Origin: an uncultured Ruminococcus sp. | Lineage (GTDB): Bacteria; Bacillota; Clostridia; Oscillospirales; Ruminococcaceae | Direction of reading: 5' to 3' | Length of the DNA stretch: 20,837 nucleotides | Assembly: GCA_937894495.1 (NCBI GenBank) | Contig: CALCRR010000279.1 | Location: 1-20,837 of the forward strand | In this document: piece after piece, positions 1 to 7,362 of the stretch | Position numbering within the stretch: the first letter of the stretch is position 1 | How the letters are laid out: each line of letters begins with the position of its first letter | The notes under the pieces: model-generated | What the model was told of the DNA's origin: nothing | Database searches by the model: none | The model's input: only the letters and a program-made list of their open reading frames with translations | Program-made: the position numbers and the translations under genes

Positions 1-55
1 AATCAGAAAAATAATGGGTGAGGACTTGTTTTGGGGTTAAGTGATTGACAGTGAG
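1..55. repeat. 55-bp perfect terminal inverted repeat, left copy
   Basis: Bases 1-55 (starting AATCAGAAAAATAATGGGTG) are the exact reverse complement of 20783-20837; identity stops after base 55. The repeat lies inside the primase gene, whose codons it carries on the minus strand. Confidence 0.97.
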
Positions 56-1342
56 TTTTATTTCTATCCCTGCATTATCACACCGTTCCCGAAGTGTTTC
101 CAATAATCCTCTGGGAATGCAGATATAACCGCTTTCGTCATGACCGAGATAAATAAACCTTGACTCTGCATAGTTTGATAGCCCTATTGCTTTGTTTCTG
201 AAAAACTGAGGATTAGAGAATGCTGCCAACCTTCTGATCTGATTTTGTATTCTCGGTTTCAGATTTTCTGTATTTACATATATCTCATTTGAAAGGACTA
301 TTTGTATATTTCCTTTAACGTCTTCTTTGTGAAAAGCGGAGCTTCGCTCCCAAGGTTTTATATCATCGTGCATTGATGTGCTGTCCTGTTCGGAATAATT
401 ATCTGCAATAAAACCCTCAAGCTGCTGCTTTGATAATTTTGAAGTATAGATCAAAGCTTTCCACTGATTTGGAAGAGCGTTCCAGTTTTCATCAATAAAA
501 GCGCTGTTTCCCTTTTTAAGAGCCTGTCCTTGCAGAGGAAGTGCGATAAGATTGCCGACTTCGCCGTTTTCTACGGTATCCTGTGCAGGGAGCATTCTGT
601 CATAGTATTTGAATGATTTCAGATTGACTGATTCAGCGCCTTTATTCAGTAAAGCAAATCCGAATTTTCTTGCAAGAGATGCTTCAACAGGCGAATCAAA
701 GAATATCCATATATGAGCGCCACGTCCCGACCTTGAACGTTCAGTTAATGTTGGTATCTGAGCTTGAGAACATATTTTTCTGAGTGCATCAACTTCTTCC
801 ATCCATACGTCATCTGAATTTGCATTATCATTCTTTTCTGAGCCTTTATCGTGATTGTCAAAATCAAATACGAGAAACCTGCAGGTTCCATCCGGGAAAA
901 GAGGGTATATCCCGACTACATCTGAGGCATCATCTCTTTTTCCGATAAGATGAGCTTCGATATGATAAGCCTGAAGCCTTGTCCACTTGCGGTCAGGGCA
1001 ATCCTTGCATTTGATTTTTGAACCTGATGCTTTCGGACATATCCCATTTTCCCAGAAATTATCACATTGTGGAAAATATCCTGCTTTCCCAGTCTTTTTA
1101 TTCTGATATCTTTTACTGAAAACGTCCATTCGTCCCCAGAAATATGAAAAAAATACCCGAGCGTGCTTTTGTGTGATCTGAACAGGGATAATTCTGCCGC
1201 CTTGGTCTGATACTTGTGATGAGGGTGTAATTATGTCACTTTGAGCATAAGAGATCCCTGCATTATCCAATAATGATCTTAAATACAGATTTTCCCGTTC
1301 AAGCTCGACAATTCGTTTTTTTAGTCTATCGACTTTGCCCAT
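1..1342 (-). CDS. TOTE-type archaeo-eukaryotic primase (AEP), 3' end beyond the left edge
   Basis: The minus frame is open from an ATG at 1342 to base 1, giving about 447 residues with no stop, so the C-terminus is outside. Residues 1-25 look like a short coiled coil. FFSYFWGR (about 64-71) is followed by four cysteines (93, 102, 112, 115) in the pattern PQC-NFW-CPK-KCKDC. An FDFDN motif follows (acidic pair D160/D162), then SGRGAH (H210) with IWIFF, then NLIALPLQG near 264. This order matches the AEP domain of TOTE conflict systems, where the two acidic residues and the histidine form the polymerase/primase site. Family members are often fused to, or next to, a helicase; none is visible here. 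The gene lies 79 bases downstream of the ATPase-DUF234 gene in the same direction, so co-transcription is possible. No good ribosome site sits directly before this ATG (see 1351-1366). Family assignment is confident; the biological role is inferred. Confidence 0.85.
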   Translation of the reverse strand, partial: MGKVDRLKKRIVELERENLYLRSLLDNAGISYAQSDIITPSSQVSDQGGRIIPVQITQKHARVFFSYFWGRMDVFSKRYQNKKTGKAGYFPQCDNFWENGICPKASGSKIKCKDCPDRKWTRLQAYHIEAHLIGKRDDASDVVGIYPLFPDGTCRFLVFDFDNHDKGSEKNDNANSDDVWMEEVDALRKICSQAQIPTLTERSRSGRGAHIWIFFDSPVEASLARKFGFALLNKGAESVNLKSFKYYDRMLPAQDTVENGEVGNLIALPLQGQALKKGNSAFIDENWNALPNQWKALIYTSKLSKQQLEGFIADNYSEQDSTSMHDDIKPWERSSAFHKEDVKGNIQIVLSNEIYVNTENLKPRIQNQIRRLAAFSNPQFFRNKAIGLSNYAESRFIYLGHDESGYICIPRGLLETLRERCDNAGIEIKLTVNHLTPKQVLTHYFSD

Positions 1343-1350
1343 ATTATTAT

Positions 1351-1366
1351 CAGAATAATTATTCTG
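1351..1366 (-). promoter_or_regulatory. 16-bp perfect palindrome in the primase leader
   Basis: CAGAATAATTATTCTG is perfectly self-complementary and ends 8 bases before the primase start codon. On the minus strand it lies between a GGAG sequence and the ATG. It can form a six-pair stem with an AATT loop, or serve as a dimeric repressor site. Which of these applies cannot be told from the sequence. Confidence 0.5.
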
Positions 1367-1421
1367 CTCCACAGTAACACCTCTTGGTCATATTTTTCTG
1401 TTTCGTTTCTAATAGTTTATC

Positions 1422-2867
1422 TCATTTATTCCCCACAACTCTTTCAATCCCCACCAGCTCGATCCTCTTGTCATTTTTAGCCTCGGCAGTCAGCTTCTCA
1501 TCAAAGCCGCTCTCGGAAAAGAGCATATAGTAAAAATCTGATTTTTCCTTCTGAGTTGACAGCTTGGCTGCGGTGTCAAGATATTCGCCATAGCTGAACG
1601 GCCTGCTCTTGAATTTGCATTCGCCTACAAGGTACTTATCCTTTTTGACCGATACAGCAAGCAGGTCTATCTCAGTCTCAGCAGTCTCGATGCTGTCTTT
1701 GCGGCGGACAGTTGTCTTGCCCCACCAGCGTCCCATATTCTTGTAACGGAAAGGAAGCTTGCCTGCTTTTTGCAGCTTCCTGATGTATTCGCGGCAGACA
1801 TCTTCAAAGGCAAAGGACGCAAATTCATGCAGGCTTGGTTTGATAGAATACTCAAATACTCCATCAACATCTCCGCCTTCAAGTTCGGAGTAATTCGTGA
1901 ATACAAAGGCATACCAGAAGCGGAAGAAGTTATCGGTCAGACGGTAAAGTCCACGATTAGTATTTGCTCTCTCTTTTGTTCCGTCATCAACTGAAAACTC
2001 ACGCTCGATTATCTCAAGCTCTATCAGGTTTTTGAGATACACGCTCGTTTTTGATGTGTCCTCCACCAGAGATTTTGTGCTTATATCATTAAGCTTTGTA
2101 TTGCCGAGGGCAACAGCCTCTATGATAGAATTATAAAGAGGTGTCTCACGAAGCTCCTGCCGCAAAAGAAATTCCACCTCGCTGTAAAGTGCACAGCCCT
2201 TTGTTAGAATGTTTTTCTTGATGTTATCTTCCAGAGAAAGCTGCGGGTCAAACTGCCGCAGATAGTGAGGAATACCGCCGAGTATAGAATAAGCAATTAT
2301 CTTATCACGTTCAGAATAATCAGGGAAAAACTTTACAGCATCATAAAAGCCCATCGACTCCATTTTGTAGATCCCCGTAGCCCTGCCGTATAGAGGGTTC
2401 TTTTCAGCGAGCAATTCCTTTTCGATAAAACTCATAGCACTGCCGCAGAGAATGATCATCACGTTTTCGTCCTTGAACAACTCGTCCCAGAGGTTTTGCA
2501 GCACAGACGGAATGCTTTCATTGCCCTTGCACATATAAGGAAACTCATCTATTACCAACAGCTTTTTATTATCACCATAGGGAAGGTCATTCATGCTCCT
2601 GAACGCTGTTTCCCAGTCGGCAAACTCTTTCACATAGCTTGCAGCAGGTATATTTTCCCGCAGGAGTTTTTCGGAAAAACTCTTAAGCTGGAGCTTGTCA
2701 GAGATCTCGCGGCAGGAGTAGAAAACGTGCTGCTTACCTTTGCAGAACTCACGCAGGGTCTCAGTCTTTCCCACACGCCTGCGTCCGTAAAGCACAACAA
2801 TCTGCCCGCCCTTGCTGTTATATCTGTCATTCAAAAACTGCAATTCCTGTTTTCTGCCTATAAACAT
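1422..2867 (-). CDS. ATP-binding protein, ATPase_2 domain with C-terminal DUF234 nuclease-like domain
   Basis: 481 residues. The Walker A motif is GRRRVGKT (28-35) and the Walker B is LLVIDEF (103-109), as in the archaeal-type ATPase_2 branch of STAND/AAA-like NTPases. A winged-helix-like middle section around 240-310 links to a C-terminal DUF234 domain. In that domain EID (D401) and GECK (E416, K418) form a PD-(D/E)xK-like arrangement, typical of restriction-endonuclease folds. Length and domain order are normal for the family, which is abundant in clostridia and archaea and whose function is poorly known; DNA-related or defence roles have been suggested. The start is the ATG at 2867, preceded by GAGGTG at good spacing. 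A near-consensus promoter and two tandem operator-like repeats lie upstream. The primase gene follows downstream. Confidence 0.9.
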   Translation of the reverse strand: MFIGRKQELQFLNDRYNSKGGQIVVLYGRRRVGKTETLREFCKGKQHVFYSCREISDKLQLKSFSEKLLRENIPAASYVKEFADWETAFRSMNDLPYGDNKKLLVIDEFPYMCKGNESIPSVLQNLWDELFKDENVMIILCGSAMSFIEKELLAEKNPLYGRATGIYKMESMGFYDAVKFFPDYSERDKIIAYSILGGIPHYLRQFDPQLSLEDNIKKNILTKGCALYSEVEFLLRQELRETPLYNSIIEAVALGNTKLNDISTKSLVEDTSKTSVYLKNLIELEIIEREFSVDDGTKERANTNRGLYRLTDNFFRFWYAFVFTNYSELEGGDVDGVFEYSIKPSLHEFASFAFEDVCREYIRKLQKAGKLPFRYKNMGRWWGKTTVRRKDSIETAETEIDLLAVSVKKDKYLVGECKFKSRPFSYGEYLDTAAKLSTQKEKSDFYYMLFSESGFDEKLTAEAKNDKRIELVGIERVVGNK

Positions 2868-2886
2868 AATAACACCTCAAATATCT

Positions 2887-2913
2887 AATCGTGATTTACT
2901 AAATCGTGATTTA
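2887..2913 (-). promoter_or_regulatory. Tandem operator-like repeat at the ATPase-DUF234 transcription start
   Basis: AATCGTGATTTA occurs at 2887-2898 and again at 2902-2913, a 15-base period. Each copy centres on the dyad AATC-GT-GATT. The pair covers roughly +1 to +26 relative to the promoter at 2919-2947, a usual place for a repressor to bind. No dedicated regulator gene is adjacent, so the ATPase itself or an unlinked protein may bind here. Confidence 0.55.
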
Positions 2914-2918
2914 ATATT

Positions 2919-2947
2919 ATTATACACCATTATTTTGGAAAAATCAA
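2919..2947 (-). promoter_or_regulatory. Promoter of the ATPase-DUF234 gene
   Basis: On the minus strand TTGATT (2942-2947) and TATAAT (2919-2924) are separated by exactly 17 bases, a strong sigma-A-type match. The predicted start of transcription is near 2912. Confidence 0.7.
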
Positions 2948-3119
2948 GGGGGTTAGAGATTTTTTCTCGTTTCAGCCTAATCGCTTGACATATATCAAGT
3001 CTCTTGTATTTCCAATAATGAACAATAAAGCACTCCTGTTTCATAAACACCTGCATTTACAGCTTTCCCGCTTGCACATATACGGTAATCAAGTAAAAAC
3101 GTATCAGCGATAACAGCAG
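2948..3119. other. Divergent intergenic region between the ATPase and GNAT genes
   Basis: The divergent gap spans 2868-3204. It holds the minus promoter and operator repeats on one side and the GNAT promoter (3120-3148) on the other. Between them I see only a short dyad, CTTGACATATATCAAG at 2984-2999, with no matching -10 element, and no credible ORF. Confidence 0.5.
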
Positions 3120-3148
3120 TTGAAAAACAGTGCGGAGTGTGGTATAAT
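3120..3148 (+). promoter_or_regulatory. Promoter of the plus-strand GNAT/flavodoxin cluster
   Basis: TTGAAA (3120-3125) and TATAAT (3143-3148) are separated by 17 bases. This leaves a leader of about 50 nt before the ATG at 3205. Confidence 0.7.
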
Positions 3149-3204
3149 AGGAAATGTAAAAACGCATTTTTATGCTATAGATCGGAATTTATGTGAGGTA
3201 AAAA

Positions 3205-3714
3205 ATGTCTTTTGAGTTAATAAGATTAGAGGATAAGGATTTGAAACAGTTCAAAGCAGATTTGCAGGAAGCATTTCAAAAAAGCTTTGAACAAAGATTT
3301 GGAAAAACAAATGAAATTATTTTGCCCGAAAATGATATTGATTGTTCTTTGAATTCCAAAGGAGCTGTTGCTTATAAAGCAATGCTTGACGGTGAAATGG
3401 TCGGAGGAGCAGTTGTAGTAATCAATGAAATAACACAGCACAATCATCTGGATTTGCTTTATGTGAAATATGGATTGCAAGGTCGAAATATAGGGAAGAA
3501 AATATTGTTTGAAATCGAAAAAAGGCATTCAGATACAAAAGTATGGGAAACTTGTACTCCATATTTTGAAAAGAGAAATATCCATTTTTATGTGAATGTT
3601 TGTGGCTTTTATATCACAGAATTTTTCAATGAAAAGCACCCTATGCCTGATTCTCTGGAAGATTTTATCGGAGATGGAAATGAAGGAATGTTTGCTTTCA
3701 GAAAAGAAATGTAG
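3205..3714 (+). CDS. GNAT family N-acetyltransferase
   Basis: 169 residues, a usual single-domain GNAT length. The acetyl-CoA-binding motif A is visible as LDLLYVKYGLQGRNIGKKIL (about 82-101), with the QGRNIG pyrophosphate-binding loop following a strand. The C-terminal YFEKRNIHFYVNVCGFYITEFF is the typical motif B region where the substrate side chains and the aromatic-Gly-Phe turn lie. GAGG stands at good distance before the ATG. It is the first gene of a plus-strand cluster with a flavodoxin-like oxidoreductase and a second GNAT. The acceptor substrate cannot be told from the sequence; small-molecule or peptide acetylation are both possible. Confidence 0.85.
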   Translation: MSFELIRLEDKDLKQFKADLQEAFQKSFEQRFGKTNEIILPENDIDCSLNSKGAVAYKAMLDGEMVGGAVVVINEITQHNHLDLLYVKYGLQGRNIGKKILFEIEKRHSDTKVWETCTPYFEKRNIHFYVNVCGFYITEFFNEKHPMPDSLEDFIGDGNEGMFAFRKEM

Positions 3715-3793
3715 TATATAAATTCTGTTATTTACCATAACAACACACCCGACAAAAATAGCCATATAATCAGAAGGGACGGAGAATACGATC

Positions 3794-4444
3794 ATGAGCA
3801 AGAAAATCGTAGTAGTTAACGCAGGTCCGAGGAAGGGCTGGAATACAGATACACTTATTACAGAAGCCGCAAAAGGAGCAGAAAACGCAGGAGCAGAGAT
3901 CATCAGATTTGATCTGTTCAGGATAGATAAATATACGGGCTGTATCTCCTGTTTTGGCTGTAAAAAGGAAAGGTTCAAAGGTCACTGCGTATGTAAGGAC
4001 GGTCTGACAACTGTTCTTGATGCAATAAGGAAAGCTGACGGACTTATTATAGGCTCACCGAATTACCTGTCTGAGATGACGGCAGCATTCCGTGCGCTAT
4101 ATGAGCGCCTGATCTTTCAGAGCCTGACATATAATCTTGAAACTCCCTGTGTGAATCAGAATGTGATACCTGTACTGCTTATCATGACAAGCAATGCCCC
4201 CGATACCGCATATCAGGGACTTCTGAAAAATTATCAGCAGACGCTTAGCCGCTTCGTCGGTCCGACAGAAGTATTTGTCAGCGGCAATACGCTCCAGCTC
4301 AGTGATTACAGCAAGACCGACTGGCAGTGGTCAATGTTTGACCCGGCAGCAAAGCAAGAGCGCCATGATACAGTTTTTCAGCAGGAATGTAGGAAGGCTT
4401 TTGATATGGGCAAGGATTTAGTTGTGGATAACATGACAACGTGA
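3794..4444 (+). CDS. Flavodoxin-like NAD(P)H-dependent oxidoreductase (FMN reductase family)
   Basis: 216 residues with the flavodoxin-fold start IVVVNAGPRKGWNTDTL, where the GPRKG-NT segment forms the FMN phosphate loop. It is followed by CISCFGCKK-CVCKDGL, the cysteine cluster common in clostridial iron-sulfur flavoprotein/NADPH-dependent FMN reductase relatives, and by ADGLIIGSPNYLSEMTAAFRALYERL, the usual second flavin-contact region. It probably transfers electrons from NAD(P)H through FMN to a small substrate in the cytoplasm. The cysteines could instead bind a metal or cluster. GGACGGAG lies before the ATG. The stop overlaps the leader of the next GNAT gene, so translation is likely coupled. 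Confidence 0.85.
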   Translation: MSKKIVVVNAGPRKGWNTDTLITEAAKGAENAGAEIIRFDLFRIDKYTGCISCFGCKKERFKGHCVCKDGLTTVLDAIRKADGLIIGSPNYLSEMTAAFRALYERLIFQSLTYNLETPCVNQNVIPVLLIMTSNAPDTAYQGLLKNYQQTLSRFVGPTEVFVSGNTLQLSDYSKTDWQWSMFDPAAKQERHDTVFQQECRKAFDMGKDLVVDNMTT

Positions 4445-4455
4445 GGTGTATGCAG

Positions 4456-4908
4456 ATGAATATCACATATAAAAAGCTCGCTCAGGCTGAACTTGATTCT
4501 TTTATAAAAATGCGGATAGCACAGCTTTGCGAGGAAGGCGCAAAGGAAGATATTGACCTATATCCTGCTTTGGAAGATTATTATACACGGCACATGGCTG
4601 ACGGCACTTTTGTGGCGTGGCTCGCCTTTGACGGTGACAAGATCATCGGCACAAGCGGAATGTCATTTGTTGAAAAGCCGCCTTATTTCAGCTGCCCCAG
4701 CGGTAAAATCGGGCTTTTGTCGAGTATGTTTACGGATAAAGAATACAGACGTAAGGGCATCGCAAGCGAGCTTTTGAAGCGTGTGGTCGATGAAGCAAGA
4801 AGCTACGGCTGCGGAACAGTACAAATTACAGCGTCTGATATGGGAGTAAAGCTGTACACAGCATTCGGATTTACCCATAACAATAATTTCATGCAGTATA
4901 AACTATGA
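4456..4908 (+). CDS. GNAT family N-acetyltransferase (second)
   Basis: 151 residues from the ATG at 4456. The frame is open further up to a GTG at 4441 and an ATG at 4450, but GAGGTG (4443-4448) has good spacing only to 4456. Motif A is IGLLSSMFTDKEYRRKGIASELLKRVV, with YRRKGIA as the acetyl-CoA loop, followed by VQITASDMGVKLYTAFGF, the typical motif B with the LY-x-x-x-GF turn. The ribosome site overlaps the stop of the flavodoxin-like gene, so the two are translated in tandem. Not homologous at a glance to the GNAT at 3205 beyond the fold. Acceptor unknown. A strong terminator follows at 5021. Confidence 0.87.
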   Translation: MNITYKKLAQAELDSFIKMRIAQLCEEGAKEDIDLYPALEDYYTRHMADGTFVAWLAFDGDKIIGTSGMSFVEKPPYFSCPSGKIGLLSSMFTDKEYRRKGIASELLKRVVDEARSYGCGTVQITASDMGVKLYTAFGFTHNNNFMQYKL

Positions 4909-5020
4909 TAGAGGTATCACCATGAACGAAATATACACAAGAGCAGGGGAGAATAAATGAGCACATATATTTTATATTGTTGAAAGAAGTACAGACCTAT
5001 AAAATCTGATTAACAACATC

Positions 5021-5060
5021 GCACCCGACAGGAGACATCTCCCGTCGGGTGCGGCTTTTT
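5021..5060 (+). terminator. Rho-independent terminator of the plus-strand cluster
   Basis: GCACCCGAC (5021-5029) pairs perfectly with GTCGGGTGC (5044-5052), followed by GGC and a run of T to 5060. The T run overlaps the last codon of the convergent Toprim gene. On the minus strand no T run follows the hairpin. Confidence 0.88.
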
Positions 5061-7353
5061 ATTCATCATCGTCCTCAAGCCCGTCATTCAGCACACTGTT
5101 ATACGCAGCATTTGCCTTCTGACTTTCCTTCTTCTCCCGCCACCTGTCGATATCGCTTTTAATTGCGATCATCTCATCGGCGATAAGCTCTATCCTCTCA
5201 GGTCTCACATAATTAAGATAGCCATAGATCCTACCGGTTTCAACTGTACCTCCATTTACATACAGTGTTCCGTTGTTGATACCAATATCTTTTCCGACCA
5301 TCAGCTTCTTTCCGTTAATATCGAATGTATTGCCTGTAATATACAGTGAACCGCCGATTTTCCAGTCATCACTCAGAGTTCTGTTATGATCTATGCATAG
5401 ATCATATGACCACTTGTTATCTGCAAGCTGTGCAGAGCTTCCAAGATACAGTCTTGCGCTGCCCGTAACTGCAGAATCGGTATCATACAGTGACTTTATT
5501 ACATATGTCGTAGTCGAAAAATTAACGCCATCTTCAGAGGTATTCGCTATTTCAATCTCATTGAAATACGAATTACCCGAATTAGCAAAGTTTACAGTCT
5601 GCTTTTTAGAACCGTTAAGGATTACCTTGTGCGTTCCGGAAGTCGTGAAATTGTAGTAGTTATTGTTACTGTTGTACTGATTAAAGTTTCCGCCGATGGT
5701 CATAGTACCTGCGGTAAGCAGGCTGCTGTGGTTAGCAGTCGAGCGAGTTACAAAGTCGCCTGTAACAGCCACCTTATCATCAGCGTTTTTCATTTCAAGA
5801 GTTCCCGAACTTGCGTCGTTTCCGGTAGTCTGGATCTTGTAGTTTCCGTTGACAATCAGTTCGCCGCCGTTGATCTTGATGTTTCCGCCGGACTGTGTGA
5901 GATCACCGTTTACCGTGAGGGTGTGACCGTTGAGGTCGAGGGTGTGACCGTTGAGGTCGAGGGTGTCACCTACGAGATTCATAGCACCTGTATATGTATA
6001 ATCATCTTCAAGAACCCATCCAAAAATTCCCGAATCTTGAAAACTTACTTTGCATCCATTCTGTATAAATTCTGATGCATTAATAGCCTTGTTAAAATAT
6101 ACTCCATCTTCAGAAAAATTCTGCAATTCAAGAGTTGCAAAATGAACATCTGTACTTTGAAGATCAACGTTTTGCAAGGAGTCACCGTTTAAGATGGTTC
6201 TATGATTTCCGGAAGCATAAAAATTACTGCCACTACCGGAAATCTGCACAAAATCACCTTTTACCCGCATAAAAAATGCCGAGCCTGCAAGCGCATACTC
6301 GGCGAGATATTTAGTCTGTCCGTATTTAAAAGCATTTTTTATCTGCTCGGATAACCTATCCGGTCGGCAAGGATAATACCGCAGCTGCTGAACATAGCCG
6401 TAATACAAAGCCTTTCTCTTGTGAGGTTCGGCGCTAATAGCTGGCTGTCCGTTACGGGCTTTCAAGTCCTCGTTCCAATCTTTATTGGTCGGATATAGCC
6501 TTGTGATGTTGGTAAAACCACGCTCATTCAGGATATCCCTGATACGCTCCGCACCGTCAATGCCGCCCTCATCGTTATCCGTACACAGTATAACGTGATC
6601 TATATTGCTGTGAGTGTCAAGGGCATAAAGCACCGCACTTTCGTACACACCGTTCATGGCGATATATGAATGCTCCTGCCAATTCTCGGGATGCAGTGAT
6701 ATATATGACAGCATATCAATGGGTGCTTCAAACACATAAAGTCTGCCCGAAGTTCCATAGTGGGCAAAGCTGTATTTCGTATCCGAACCTTCGACCGTCA
6801 GCTTAACAGTCTTGCCCATAGTGGTGGTGCTTCGCTTACTTGCCTGACGGGGGACACCGTTCTCATCAAGTCCCACGAATACCGCATTGTGGTATTTTGC
6901 GTCCTCGAACAGCTTGCCTGCCTTTGCAAAATGCACCAGCACGTCGGAACGTAAAAAGCGCTGTTTGATAAGGTAAGCAAAAACTCTCCGCATATTCGGG
7001 GCTTTCTCCGGGAGTATGAACTCCTTCTTTTCCTCTTTCGGCATATCTGAAATGCTCCTGTGTGACACAGGTGAAACAGTAACGCCAAGCAGCTCCTGCA
7101 CAGCCTCGGCAAAGCTCATTCCGTAGAACTCCTGCATAAACTTTATCGCACCGCCGCCGGTCTGGTTCTTATGGTCGTACCACTCGTTTCCGTGTATCAT
7201 AATACTGTCATTAGTCCCTGATCCGTCGGTGTAAATGAGCTTTGATGAAATGCCGACACGTTCCAGCCTTTCACCTCGCATACGCAAAAAATGTTCAAGA
7301 TCGACACTGTTAGCAAGCACTATTTGCTCATCTGTAAATGGTATATATGGCAT
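5059..7353 (-). CDS. DUF3991/Toprim DNA-processing protein with an inserted surface-type beta-repeat domain
   Basis: 764 residues. Residues 1-95 carry the DUF3991 start, including a primase zinc-domain-like WYDHKNQTGGGAIKFMQEFYGMSFAEAV. The Toprim domain spans about 150-300, with E209 (YVFEAPIDML) and D259/D261 (LCTDNDEGG) as metal ligands. Residues about 367-713 are a different kind of protein: Asn/Gly/Thr-rich repeats such as LDLNGHT, SGTHKVILNG and SEDGV, as in exported clostridial surface proteins. From about 715 an alpha-helical, charged tail (YVRPERIELIADEM, ending DDDE) resumes in the style of the Toprim partner. There is no signal peptide. DUF3991/Toprim proteins are usual in Firmicutes integrative elements, near relaxase and transfer genes, and are usually much shorter than this. 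GAGGTGAG precedes the ATG. The NrdD-like gene lies 9 bases upstream, same operon. The Toprim part is confident; that the middle is an insertion is inference. Confidence 0.85.
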   Translation of the reverse strand: MPYIPFTDEQIVLANSVDLEHFLRMRGERLERVGISSKLIYTDGSGTNDSIMIHGNEWYDHKNQTGGGAIKFMQEFYGMSFAEAVQELLGVTVSPVSHRSISDMPKEEKKEFILPEKAPNMRRVFAYLIKQRFLRSDVLVHFAKAGKLFEDAKYHNAVFVGLDENGVPRQASKRSTTTMGKTVKLTVEGSDTKYSFAHYGTSGRLYVFEAPIDMLSYISLHPENWQEHSYIAMNGVYESAVLYALDTHSNIDHVILCTDNDEGGIDGAERIRDILNERGFTNITRLYPTNKDWNEDLKARNGQPAISAEPHKRKALYYGYVQQLRYYPCRPDRLSEQIKNAFKYGQTKYLAEYALAGSAFFMRVKGDFVQISGSGSNFYASGNHRTILNGDSLQNVDLQSTDVHFATLELQNFSEDGVYFNKAINASEFIQNGCKVSFQDSGIFGWVLEDDYTYTGAMNLVGDTLDLNGHTLDLNGHTLTVNGDLTQSGGNIKINGGELIVNGNYKIQTTGNDASSGTLEMKNADDKVAVTGDFVTRSTANHSSLLTAGTMTIGGNFNQYNSNNNYYNFTTSGTHKVILNGSKKQTVNFANSGNSYFNEIEIANTSEDGVNFSTTTYVIKSLYDTDSAVTGSARLYLGSSAQLADNKWSYDLCIDHNRTLSDDWKIGGSLYITGNTFDINGKKLMVGKDIGINNGTLYVNGGTVETGRIYGYLNYVRPERIELIADEMIAIKSDIDRWREKKESQKANAAYNSVLNDGLEDDDE
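5213..6256 (-). other. In-frame beta-repeat insert within the Toprim gene
   Basis: About 348 codons between FFMRVKG and NYVRPER of the Toprim protein. Internal repeats are visible: SGNHRTILNGDSLQNV...SEDGV (residues about 381-417) and SGTHKVILNGSKKQTV...SEDGV (about 572-610). There are also two ladder-like segments, one with GDTLDLNGHTL...NGGELIVNGNY and one with GNTFDINGKKL...NGGTVETG. Such modules are expected in secreted, beta-helix-like clostridial proteins. The length keeps the reading frame. Exact borders and any target duplication could not be fixed by eye. Confidence 0.65.
5920..5961 (-). repeat. 21-bp perfect tandem duplication (codes LDLNGHT twice)
   Basis: The unit at 5920-5940 is repeated exactly at 5941-5961 and continues as a partial third copy. 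It codes the heptapeptide LDLNGHT twice, then LTVNGDL. The exact identity suggests a recent slippage event inside the beta-repeat insert. Confidence 0.9.
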
Positions 7354-7362
7354 TTTCTCACC

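Noticed and set aside
2984..2999. Dyad CTTGACATATATCAAG as an extra promoter or operator
   Set aside because: The TTGACA has no -10 at a suitable distance, and the dyad is not near either mapped promoter start.
4922..4960. Tiny plus-strand ORF MNEIYTRAGENK after the second GNAT
   Set aside because: Only 12 codons, with GAGG ahead of it but no family pattern; perhaps a remnant of a lost gene before the terminator.
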